This document shows, piece by piece, positions 1-6,116 of a stretch of 9,419 bases of DNA. Made by a program: the position numbers and the translations under genes. Below the pieces are notes generated by a model, which was not told the DNA's origin, searched no databases, and saw only the letters and a list, made by a program, of their open reading frames with translations. Positions within the stretch are counted from its first letter, which is position 1; every line of letters begins with the position of its first letter. This stretch comes from an uncultured Clostridium sp. (lineage in GTDB: Bacteria > Bacillota > Clostridia > Lachnospirales > Lachnospiraceae), in NCBI GenBank assembly GCA_905192625.1, contig CAJJLI010000045.1:1-9419 (forward strand), read 5' to 3'.

Positions 1-47
1 TTGCCAGCCACTCACATTTTTTTGGCGAGATTTCCATAGGGCTTTAA

Positions 48-887
48 GCGACTGCAACGGCAGCGGCGCTAATGGGACTCGAATGTGAAATTTTTATGGG
101 AGAAGAAGACGCAAGTCGTCAAGCACTTAATGTCTTTCGCATGGAACTTCTTGGAGCAAAAGTACATGCCGTTACAAGTGGTACGAAGACATTAAAAGAT
201 GCTGTGAATGAAACGATGAGAGAATGGACAAAACGTGTCGATGATACTTATTATGTTCTAGGTTCCGTCATGGGACCACATCCATTTCCAACCATCGTGC
301 GTGATTTTCAAAGTGTAATAGGGAAGGAAATAAAAGAACAATTGTTAAAGGTAGAAGGGAAATTACCGGATGCTGTGATTGCTTGTGTAGGCGGTGGAAG
401 CAATGCAATTGGTGCATTTTATGAGTTTATAGGTGATTCTTGTGTAGAACTAATAGGTTGTGAAGCTGCAGGGCATGGTGTCCATACTGATATGCATGCG
501 GCAACAATTACAAAAGGAAGTAATGGTATATTCCATGGTATGAAATCCATGTTCTGCCAAGATGAGTATGGCCAAATTGCACCGGTATATTCTATTTCAG
601 CAGGACTTGATTACCCTGGAATCGGTCCAGAACATGCCAATTTGTTTTCTACTGGACGTGCAAAGTATGTGCCTGTAACGGATGATGAAGCTGTTAACGG
701 ATTTGAATATTTGTCAAAGATGGAAGGTATTATACCTGCCATTGAAAGTGCACATGCAGTTGCATATGCAAGAAAACTTGCGAAGGAGTTATCAAAAGAC
801 AAAATTATCGTAGTAAATATTTCTGGACGTGGTGATAAAGACGTAGCTGCAATTGCAAGGTATAAGGGGGTAACGATTAATGAATAG
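48..887 (+). CDS. trpB: Tryptophan synthase beta chain, C-terminal part (5' end missing or broken)
   Basis: TrpB condenses indole with L-serine to give L-tryptophan, using PLP, in the alpha2-beta2 complex with TrpA. The visible part is about 279 residues of a usual 390-400. Recognisable elements are the PLP-phosphate loop GGGSNA (nt 390-407), the TDDEA segment, the [12 protein letters not shown] segment with the PLP-ring-contacting Glu at nt 744-746, and SGRGDKD near the end, whose Ser contacts the PLP pyridine nitrogen. TrpB-like sequence begins at the ATATAAAL segment at nt 48. ATG72 has no ribosome binding site and lies in the middle of the conserved domain, so it is not the true start. 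An in-frame TAA sits at 45-47. The PLP-lysine (HKTN) region and the GAGQHG loop with the catalytic Glu are not found in any frame, so as shown this copy could not be active. The end overlaps trpA by 8 bp, the usual trpBA coupling. The identity is very sure; whether it is a pseudogene or an edge artefact is open. Confidence 0.93.
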   Translation, partial: ATATAAALMGLECEIFMGEEDASRQALNVFRMELLGAKVHAVTSGTKTLKDAVNETMREWTKRVDDTYYVLGSVMGPHPFPTIVRDFQSVIGKEIKEQLLKVEGKLPDAVIACVGGGSNAIGAFYEFIGDSCVELIGCEAAGHGVHTDMHAATITKGSNGIFHGMKSMFCQDEYGQIAPVYSISAGLDYPGIGPEHANLFSTGRAKYVPVTDDEAVNGFEYLSKMEGIIPAIESAHAVAYARKLAKELSKDKIIVVNISGRGDKDVAAIARYKGVTINE

Positions 888-1653
888 AATCAAGAATGCA
901 TTTGATCATGGAAAAGCGTTTATCGCATTCATAACTGGTGGAGATCCAGACCTTGATACGACGGAGGAGTTAATTGTTTCTTTGGAAGAGGCAGGTGCGG
1001 ATTTAATAGAGATTGGAGTTCCTTTTTCAGACCCGATTGCAGAAGGGGAGGTTATTCAAGCAGCCAATGAACGGGCTTTAAAGTCTGGGTGTACCACAGA
1101 CGCATTATTTCAGATGATAGAAAGGGTAAGAGATAAGGTAGCGGTGCCACTTGTGTTATTAACATATATCAATCCAATCTATACCTACGGGAAGGAGCGT
1201 TTTTTGAAACGTTGCAATGAATGTGGCATTGATGGAATTATTGTTCCTGACTTGCCTTATGAAGAAAAAGAAGAGCTAATTGACGATTGTGATACGAACA
1301 ATGTTCATTTGATTTCACTTATTGCGCCTACTTCTAATGAGCGCATCGAGATGATTGCAAAAGACGCAAAAGGTTTTATATATTGCGTTTCTTCTCTTGG
1401 TGTCACAGGCGTTAGAGAGGATATTAAAACCGACCTATCGAATATGGTTGGTCGTGTAAAAAAAGTAACCAGTACACCATGTGCCATCGGATTTGGCATT
1501 TCTATACCCGAACAAGCAAAGGAGATGTCGAAACTGTCAGATGGGGTTATTGTAGGAAGTGCAATCGTTTCGTTAATTGAGAAATATGGTAAGGATTGTA
1601 CAAAGCCTGTAAAAGAATATGTTAGAGAAATGAAATCATCCATTACGAATTAG
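880..1653 (+). CDS. trpA: Tryptophan synthase alpha chain
   Basis: TrpA cleaves indole-3-glycerol phosphate to indole and glyceraldehyde-3-phosphate and passes indole through the tunnel to TrpB. The protein is a complete 257-residue TIM barrel, slightly shorter than the roughly 268 of E. coli. Visible sites are the catalytic Glu (E44 in [10 protein letters not shown], equivalent to E49), Tyr168 in [12 protein letters not shown] (equivalent to Y175, followed by mobile loop 6), and the phosphate-binding segments GFGIS and GVIVGSAIV. The second catalytic acid, D60 of E. coli within ADG, is here Glu55 (PIAEGEVIQ). From memory, AEG-type variants are common in clostridial TrpA, so this is probably a lineage trait that keeps the carboxylate. 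The start is set by an AAGGGGG ribosome binding site at 864-870 and the ATGAATAG overlap with trpB, pointing to translational coupling and 1:1 synthesis. No clear terminator follows the stop. Confidence 0.97.
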   Translation: MNRIKNAFDHGKAFIAFITGGDPDLDTTEELIVSLEEAGADLIEIGVPFSDPIAEGEVIQAANERALKSGCTTDALFQMIERVRDKVAVPLVLLTYINPIYTYGKERFLKRCNECGIDGIIVPDLPYEEKEELIDDCDTNNVHLISLIAPTSNERIEMIAKDAKGFIYCVSSLGVTGVREDIKTDLSNMVGRVKKVTSTPCAIGFGISIPEQAKEMSKLSDGVIVGSAIVSLIEKYGKDCTKPVKEYVREMKSSITN

Positions 1654-1674
1654 TAGATACAACTTTAATTCCTA

Positions 1675-1703
1675 TTGTTATTTTATGTAATTGTCGATAA
1701 AAT
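1675..1703 (+). promoter_or_regulatory. Possible sigma-A promoter for the ABC transporter pair
   Basis: TTGTTA (1675-1680, 4/6 to the -35 consensus) and TAAAAT (1698-1703, 5/6 to the -10 consensus) are separated by 17 bp. They lie between trpA and the permease start at 1728. The stretch is A+T rich, so chance matches are likely. Without it, the transporter would depend on read-through from trpBA. Confidence 0.35.
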
Positions 1704-1727
1704 AAAAGAAATAGGAGGGAAGTATGT

Positions 1728-2489
1728 ATGGGTATTTTAAAAAAATATAGAGTCCGCATACTAGCGATTGTCGTATGGTTATGTATCTGGCAAGGATTTA
1801 GTTGGTATGTTGGTAATGAAATATTAATAGCCTCGCCAATGGATGTGTTACTAGCGCTATTTGAGTTGTTACAAGACAGAGGGTTTTACCTTTCTATCAT
1901 TCATTCGGTGGCTAAAATCGCATTCGGCTTTTTACTAGCTGTTGTAATTGGAATTTTGCTAGCCTTATGCTCTAGTGTTACTGTTTTTTTAAGTGAAATG
2001 ATTGCAATACTCATACGTTTGATTAAATCAATTCCTGTGGCTTCGTTTGTCATTTTAACATTGCTGTGGGTACGTTCGCAAAACTTATCAATTATAATAT
2101 CATTTTTCATGGTCTTGCCGATTATATACCTAAATGTTTTAAATGGTATACAACACACCGATATTAAATTGCTTGAAATGGCAAAAGTTTTTAATCTTAG
2201 TTTTTTAAGAAAGATGCGCTATATTTATTTGCCTGCAGTTATGCCATATTTCACAGCTGCTTGCTCTGCTAGCTTAGGACTTTGTTGGAAGGCTGGTATA
2301 GCAGCAGAAGTGATTGGTCTACCAATCAACTCCATTGGAGAAAAATTGTACGAAGCAAAGCTTTACCTAATGACCAAAGAATTATTTGCATGGACGATTG
2401 TAATTGTTTTCATTAGTATTGTATTTGAGAAGTTTATTATGGCAATCATAAGAAAAATAGAACAATATATTTTAAATGGATTTTTGTGA
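1728..2489 (+). CDS. ABC transporter permease, NitT/TauT/SsuC type
   Basis: This is an inner-membrane subunit of a binding-protein-dependent ABC importer (BPD_transp_1 fold), 253 residues, the usual size for SsuC/TauC/ThiX-like permeases. About six membrane segments are visible, near residues 9-29, 60-83, 90-113, 118-137, 175-195 and 218-240. The cytoplasmic EAA loop that docks on the ATPase is recognisable as LEMAKVFNLS...YLPAVMPYF (about residues 148-175), although the usual glycine of the motif is Asn. The segment IASPMDVLLAL near the N terminus is the typical SP..V..AL signature of this family. The start at 1728 follows AGGAGGG (1713-1719) by 8 bp. An overlapping ATG at 1724 is in another frame and stops quickly. 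The ATPase gene follows 69 bp downstream. No periplasmic or lipoprotein substrate-binding gene is visible, so the substrate cannot be named. Families of this type carry sulfonates, nitrate, taurine, pyrimidine precursors of thiamine, or similar molecules. Confidence 0.88.
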   Translation: MGILKKYRVRILAIVVWLCIWQGFSWYVGNEILIASPMDVLLALFELLQDRGFYLSIIHSVAKIAFGFLLAVVIGILLALCSSVTVFLSEMIAILIRLIKSIPVASFVILTLLWVRSQNLSIIISFFMVLPIIYLNVLNGIQHTDIKLLEMAKVFNLSFLRKMRYIYLPAVMPYFTAACSASLGLCWKAGIAAEVIGLPINSIGEKLYEAKLYLMTKELFAWTIVIVFISIVFEKFIMAIIRKIEQYILNGFL

Positions 2490-2558
2490 TAGACTTCCAA
2501 TATGAAGTGATGAAACAAGCATAATAATGAAGAGTATTTAAATTAGAAAGGGAATACG

Positions 2559-3158
2559 ATGTCTATTATAGTAAATCATATTACAAAGTCCTATCATGGC
2601 CAAAAGGTATTAAATAATATATATTTTGAAATTAAAGAAAATAGTTGTACTTGTATCATGGGACCATCTGGTGAAGGAAAGACCACGTTACTTCGTATCC
2701 TAATGGGTTTGGAAAAACCAGATGATGGTAGTGTAGAAGGTATCAAGGGAGAGAAGTTATCTGTTGTTTTTCAGGAAGATCGTCTTTGTGAGGAGTTGGA
2801 TGCGGTTACAAATGTAACTATGGTATTAGGAAAAGATAAAAGTACGAATTCTATCATTGAGGAGTTTGATAAGGTGGGCTTGTGCAATTATTTTGGTAAG
2901 CCAGTTAGTAAATTAAGTGGTGGAATGAAAAGACGAGTGGCAATTCTTAGATCCTGTTTAATGGATGCGGATATTTATATAATGGATGAACCGTTTAAAG
3001 GTCTTGATGATGAGTTAAAAAGAAATGTGATCTCTTATGTGAAAAATAAGTTAAAAGGAAAAACCTTAATCGTTGTAACCCACGATATATCGGAAGTTGA
3101 TTTATTAGAAGCAGAACTTATTTATTTAAATCGGAATAAGGAAATGAATCAATCTTAG
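2559..3158 (+). CDS. ABC transporter ATP-binding protein (short, SsuB/TauB-like)
   Basis: This ATP-hydrolysing subunit is presumed to pair with the permease just upstream. All core motifs are present: Walker A GPSGEGKTT (35-43), Q-loop VFQEDRL with Gln72, signature LSGGMKRR (119-126), Walker B IYIMDEP (139-145) with catalytic Glu144, D-loop GLDD (148-151) and switch His175 in VVTHD. The third signature residue cluster is normal, so the enzyme should be active. At 199 residues it is shorter than typical SsuB/TauB (about 240-260). It ends soon after the H-loop without the usual C-terminal tail, yet it terminates cleanly in TAG and shows no frameshift. The start follows GAAAGGG by 6 bp. It is probably co-transcribed with the permease. 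Substrate unknown. Confidence 0.92.
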   Translation: MSIIVNHITKSYHGQKVLNNIYFEIKENSCTCIMGPSGEGKTTLLRILMGLEKPDDGSVEGIKGEKLSVVFQEDRLCEELDAVTNVTMVLGKDKSTNSIIEEFDKVGLCNYFGKPVSKLSGGMKRRVAILRSCLMDADIYIMDEPFKGLDDELKRNVISYVKNKLKGKTLIVVTHDISEVDLLEAELIYLNRNKEMNQS

Positions 3159-3316
3159 GTTTATCAAAGTTTACACCAAACTCACTTCTTCTTGTTAAAA
3201 TGGAGAACTATAATCAGATACTAAATTTGGTTTGGGCTCTATACATACATATGATTTCATGAGAAGAATCTTTCTAAAATGTGCAATGATTGCTTGAAAC
3301 TTCCTTTAACTAATGC

Positions 3317-3345
3317 TTTCCATATGTATGCTTTCGTGCTATAAT
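3317..3345 (+). promoter_or_regulatory. Extended -10 promoter upstream of the kinase-like gene
   Basis: A perfect TATAAT (3340-3345) is preceded directly by TGC, making an extended -10. A TTTCCA element (3317-3322, 4/6) lies 17 bp upstream. Predicted transcription would begin near 3352, leaving a leader of about 97 nt before the start at 3449. That leader contains only a weak 6-bp stem (TAGTTT/AAACTA) and no recognisable riboswitch. The rest of the 290-bp gap shows no strong terminator for the ABC genes. Confidence 0.6.
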
Positions 3346-3448
3346 AGCCGAATATAAGTAAACAGATTAGTTAGATCAAGGTAGTTTATATCGTGAAAAA
3401 CTATAGTTATTAATTGGAAGAATGGATATAATTTAGGAGGAAGTAGTT

Positions 3449-4204
3449 ATGCACATCACATTAACCGGGAATCTTGGTAGTGGGAAATCAACAATTTGTA
3501 AGATACTAGAATCAGAGTATAGTTATGAAATATATTCAACAGGGACGGTTCAAAGAAAGCTTGCAGAAGAATTGGGGATTAGCGTATTAGAGATGAACCA
3601 ACTTATGTGTAAAGATCGTAAATATGACACAATGATTGATGAAAAAACCATAAAAATTTCAAAAGAGAATAAGGACAAGGCAATTGTGTTTGATTCTAGA
3701 CTTGCTTGGAATTTTGTGAATCCATCCTTTAAGGTGTTTTTATCTGTGAGTTTGGCAGTTGCAGCAGAGCGTGTATACGGAGATAACCGTGGAAATGTTG
3801 AAAAATATACCTCAGTAGAAGATGCTAAAAATCAATTAAAATTAAGAGCGGAAACTGAGAAAGTGCGTTATAAAGATATTTATAATTTGGATTATTTTAA
3901 TTTTACAAACTATAATTTAGTTTTAGATAGTACGTATTGTACACCAGATTTGTTAGCAAGTATTATCGTAAAGGAAGCAGCATCCAGCGAAAATACTAAA
4001 ACAAATGGAACTAAAATTCTTATGTCTCCAAAACGTCTTGGAATTGACATTCCAATGAAAGAGTTTAATAAAGAAACGTATTATTTGGATGGCGAGGTAG
4101 TTGTAACCTTGGAAGATAATGAATATAAGGTCATAAAAGGTATGGAAATAGTGGAAGAGGCAGCAAACAAAGGAATTCCATTTGTTAATGTTTCAATTAA
4201 CTAA
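3449..4204 (+). CDS. Cytidylate-kinase-like P-loop protein with extra C-terminal domain
   Basis: Residues 1-175 look like the short, archaeal-type CMP kinase/Cytidylate_kin2 group of nucleoside-monophosphate kinases. The P-loop is GNLGSGKST (7-15). A substrate-binding strand STGTVQRKLAEELGIS (30-45) follows, then DSRLAW (82-87) and an Arg-rich lid (about 107-140, ending in RAETEKVRYKDIY), then the terminal segment DYFNFTNYNLVLDST. A role phosphorylating CMP/dCMP or another small substrate is inferred from the family. The housekeeping Cmk of Firmicutes is a different, longer family, so this may be a paralogue with another substrate. After a polar linker (176-187), residues 188-251 form an unassigned C-terminal domain, SPKRLGIDIP... 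to the end. The start is set by AGGAGG (3435-3440) 8 bp before ATG. The gene appears monocistronic with its own promoter. The kinase fold is fairly sure; the exact substrate is not. Confidence 0.75.
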   Translation: MHITLTGNLGSGKSTICKILESEYSYEIYSTGTVQRKLAEELGISVLEMNQLMCKDRKYDTMIDEKTIKISKENKDKAIVFDSRLAWNFVNPSFKVFLSVSLAVAAERVYGDNRGNVEKYTSVEDAKNQLKLRAETEKVRYKDIYNLDYFNFTNYNLVLDSTYCTPDLLASIIVKEAASSENTKTNGTKILMSPKRLGIDIPMKEFNKETYYLDGEVVVTLEDNEYKVIKGMEIVEEAANKGIPFVNVSIN

Positions 4205-4350
4205 ATTTACTAGATGGAAAAATCGCTAGTATTTTAAACGGTTTTATCGTCTGGTATAAGTTGTATTGATTATTACGGCATATAACATTTTCATTTACAA
4301 ACAATAGTATCAGTTTACTAATTCTTTAAAAATTGATGCGAGGTGATTGT

Positions 4351-5391
4351 TTGGAAACGAAAGAATTTTTAACTAAAAAGAACAAGAAATTGATAATCAC
4401 CATTGGGACTATAGTGGCAGTGTATCTGGGATTTAAATACCTTTTGCCTTTATTTGTCCCATTTATATTCGCCTATTTTGTTGCGTGGTTACTACGGCCA
4501 ATCGTTAGTTATCTTCATAAACGATTAAGAATACCTGTAGCAGTTGGGGGTAGTTTAAGTCTATTATTGTTACTTATAATGGTCGGAACTTCCGTTTTTT
4601 ATGTTGGCCGTATGTTTATTAATCAGTTGATTCTTTTCTTAAAAAATATGCCTATATACGAAGCTTATATTTCAAATCAAGTGGAATATTTATGTGTAGG
4701 TGGAGACCGATTGTTAGGGTTGAGTAGTGGTACTATGAGAGGTTTTTTTAATAACAGTATGCAATCTCTTTTATCGATGATTCAAAATACCTTATTACCC
4801 AAAATGACAATGCAGACTTTAAAAGTTGCAATCGGCGCATTTGAGATTTTTACATTAATAATTATAGTATTAGTTTCAATTGTGTTATTTATTAAAGATA
4901 TGGAGAGTTATAAGGACGGTTTCCGCAAATCACCTTTTTACGCGAAAATTCATAAGGTGACGAAAAAACTATCCTCTACAGGAACTGCTTATATTAAAAC
5001 ACAAGCCATTATAATGTTTATTATTGCTGTAATATGTGTCGTTGCTCTTTTTATCATTAAAAACCCGTTTGCCATTTTAATAGGCTTAGTGATTGGAGTG
5101 TTAGATGCCTTCCCAATTCTAGGGAGCGGCATGATTTTGGTTCCATGGAGTATAGTGCTAGTCTTTCAAAAAAATTATTTTGATGCAGCGGTTTTAATGA
5201 GTGCTTTTTTAATTTGTCAATTTGTCCGAGAAATCGTTGAGCCAAAACTTTTAGGAAATAAGCTTGGAATTAAGCCAATCTATAGTATGATGGCAATGTA
5301 TATTGGGGTTCAGTTATTTGGGTTTGCAGGATTTTTCTTAGGACCCTTTGGACTTGTGATTATTCGTACTGTAGTTAAAACGTACACGTAA
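4351..5391 (+). CDS. ytvI: AI-2E family transporter / YtvI-like sporulation membrane protein
   Basis: This polytopic protein of about 346 residues belongs to the AI-2E transporter (UPF0118/PerM) superfamily. It has eight predicted membrane segments: two near the N terminus (about 13-32 and 34-50), one at 62-84, a long extracytoplasmic loop (about 90-155), one at 160-183, and four in the C-terminal half. The half containing GVLDAFPILGSGMILVPW and REIVEPKLLGNKLGIKP is the family signature and most resembles the clostridial YtvI sporulation branch. Its molecular function is not established for YtvI. The frame is open from a TTG at 4333. The TTG at 4351 fits better because GAGGTGAT (4340-4347) sits just upstream at proper spacing for the GAGG core, and a start at 4333 or 4336 would put this sequence inside the gene. 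The last codons (VVKTYT) and the stop lie inside the first unit of a 22-bp tandem repeat. The promoter was not identified in the 146-bp upstream gap. Confidence 0.82.
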   Translation: METKEFLTKKNKKLIITIGTIVAVYLGFKYLLPLFVPFIFAYFVAWLLRPIVSYLHKRLRIPVAVGGSLSLLLLLIMVGTSVFYVGRMFINQLILFLKNMPIYEAYISNQVEYLCVGGDRLLGLSSGTMRGFFNNSMQSLLSMIQNTLLPKMTMQTLKVAIGAFEIFTLIIIVLVSIVLFIKDMESYKDGFRKSPFYAKIHKVTKKLSSTGTAYIKTQAIIMFIIAVICVVALFIIKNPFAILIGLVIGVLDAFPILGSGMILVPWSIVLVFQKNYFDAAVLMSAFLICQFVREIVEPKLLGNKLGIKPIYSMMAMYIGVQLFGFAGFFLGPFGLVIIRTVVKTYT

Positions 5392-5480
5392 TGTAGTTAA
5401 AACGTACACGTAATGTAGTTAAAACGTACACGTAATGTAATTAAAGCTTACACGTAATGTAATTAAAACGTACATGTAAT
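5371..5480 (+). repeat. Five-copy 22-bp tandem repeat spanning the ytvI stop codon
   Basis: Five contiguous 22-bp units start at 5371, 5393, 5415, 5437 and 5459. Units 1-3 are identical. Unit 4 differs at positions 4, 10 and 12, and unit 5 at positions 4 and 17; both share G to A at position 4. The unit core is ACGTACACGT, a near-palindrome of two ACGT tetramers 2 bp apart. Unit 1 is coding and supplies the last six codons plus TAA of the membrane protein gene. Every unit carries a stop in all three + strand frames. The identical gene-proximal copies and diverged distal copies suggest recent slippage expansion from the gene side. A protein-binding array is an alternative. Confidence 0.95.
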
Positions 5481-5580
5481 GAGAGAATATAAATAATTAA
5501 ATTTGTAAGATACTATTTTAAATTAGGTAAGAACTTATTTATATATATAAAGTTGAAACCTATATAAAAAAGGAAACATG

Positions 5581-5639
5581 CCGAATAAGCACTTTGCGAA
5601 GATAAATATATTGCTATGAAAGTGCTTCGGTACGTTTTT
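5581..5639 (+). terminator. Long-loop hairpin followed by T-tract (terminator or small RNA end)
   Basis: CCGAA (5581-5585) pairs with TTCGG (5626-5630), and GCACTTT (5589-5595) pairs with AAAGTGC (5619-5625). That gives 12 pairs with a 3-nt bulge on the left and a 23-nt loop. A run of five T begins 4 nt after the stem. It may end the transcript of the membrane protein gene, about 190 bp past its stop, or be the 3' end of a small RNA. The long loop and the offset T-tract make it weaker than a textbook terminator. The rest of 5481-5756 is extremely A+T rich and shows no supported gene. Confidence 0.5.
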
Positions 5640-5756
5640 GAAGGAGTAATAACACATAGGAAAAAAGTTTTATTTTATGAATCAAAATTGCCATGAAGTG
5701 TATAAAAAGGTATGTATAAAACGTATAAAAAAGACATGCATGTTACGTAAATTTGC

Positions 5757-5785
5757 TTGACAAAAAAGGGTGAGTGGAATAGAAT
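5757..5785 (+). promoter_or_regulatory. Strong sigma-A promoter of the proS T-box leader
   Basis: A perfect -35 TTGACA (5757-5762) is followed after 17 bp by TAGAAT (5780-5785, 5/6). Transcription should begin near 5792, a few bases before the first strand of T-box stem I at 5799, which independently supports the call. Confidence 0.88.
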
Positions 5786-5791
5786 CATAAA

Positions 5792-6040
5792 CATGTAAGC
5801 GTTGAAAAGGGATAGTATATAGCAGCCTTCATTTCAGAGAGAGAATTAAAGGTGTGAAATTCTTATGAAGTGTTATAGAACCTGCCTTTGAGCACTATAT
5901 GAAAGTATAGCGTATGCCGGCGTTAACGGTAGAAAGAGAATTGATGTAGTAATAGAGTAAAGTTTTAAGTCTATTACCTACACAATTAATTAGGGTGGTA
6001 CCGCCGATTTTTTCGGTCCCTTTCTTAAGGGACTTTTTTT
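5792..6040 (+). promoter_or_regulatory. Proline-specific T-box riboswitch controlling proS
   Basis: This leader reads tRNA-Pro charging and lets transcription continue when uncharged tRNA binds. Stem I base: GC (5799-5800) with GC (5892-5893), and AAAGG (5806-5810) with CCTTT (5885-5889), flanking a GA-type K-turn (GTTGA / GA). The specifier loop has AGTA (5814-5817) opposite GAA (5878-5880). The codon CCT (5881-5883) follows, then a purine, which reads proline and agrees with proS downstream. The upper stem pairs CTTCAT with ATGAAG and encloses AGAGAG and the apical GGTGTGA loop. Stem II is CTATA/TATAG (5895-5910). A CCGG...ACGG pseudoknot region (5917-5929) follows. Stem III pairs GTAGTAATAGA (5946-5956) with 5970-5981. 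The T-box sequence AGGGTGGTACCGC (5992-6004) forms the antiterminator: AGGG with CCCT (6018-6021) and ACCG with CGGT (6014-6017), leaving TGGT in the bulge for the tRNA acceptor end. Confidence 0.95.
6016..6040 (+). terminator. Intrinsic terminator of the T-box leader
   Basis: GTCCCTT (6016-6022) pairs perfectly with AAGGGAC (6027-6033) around a 4-nt loop and is followed by seven T. Its left arm uses the same CCCT that the antiterminator needs, so the two structures exclude each other. This is the default OFF state when tRNA-Pro is charged. Confidence 0.93.
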
Positions 6041-6116
6041 ATTGTCTAAACATAATTTTAGTGTAAATAGAGTAAAAGGTCCCAAGTTTAATAAACTATA
6101 AGTAAAGGAGATTAGT

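Noticed and set aside
72..74. ATG72 as the start of trpB
   Set aside because: It is a Met inside a conserved TrpB segment, has no ribosome binding site, and TrpB similarity continues upstream to base 48.
1305..1643. Minus-strand open frame of 112 codons across trpA
   Set aside because: Shadow of the strongly conserved trpA frame; no ribosome binding site or recognisable product. The other minus-strand frames are the same kind of shadow.
3168..3182. AGTTT/AAACT hairpin as terminator of the ABC genes
   Set aside because: Only five weak pairs and no T-tract after it.
3244..3330. Inverted repeat CATACATATG (3244-3253) / CATATGTATG (3321-3330)
   Set aside because: Ten A+T-rich base pairs with a 67-nt loop and no further pairing; likely chance, although the right arm lies inside the promoter spacer.
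3427..3432. TATAAT as a -10 box for the kinase-like gene
   Set aside because: Transcription would start at or after the AGGAGG site, and no -35 box stands at proper spacing; the extended -10 at 3340 is better.
4333..4338. TTG4333 or ATG4336 as start of the YtvI-like gene
   Set aside because: The only good ribosome binding site (GAGGTGAT, 4340-4347) lies downstream of both and is correctly placed for TTG4351.
5371..5480. CRISPR array
   Set aside because: Units are directly abutting 22-mers with no spacers; this is a simple tandem repeat.
5677..5760. A 27-codon ORF (MNQNCHEVYKK...) in the spacer before the T-box
   Set aside because: No ribosome binding site before the ATG, lysine-rich composition expected from A+T-rich noncoding DNA, and its end overlaps the -35 box.
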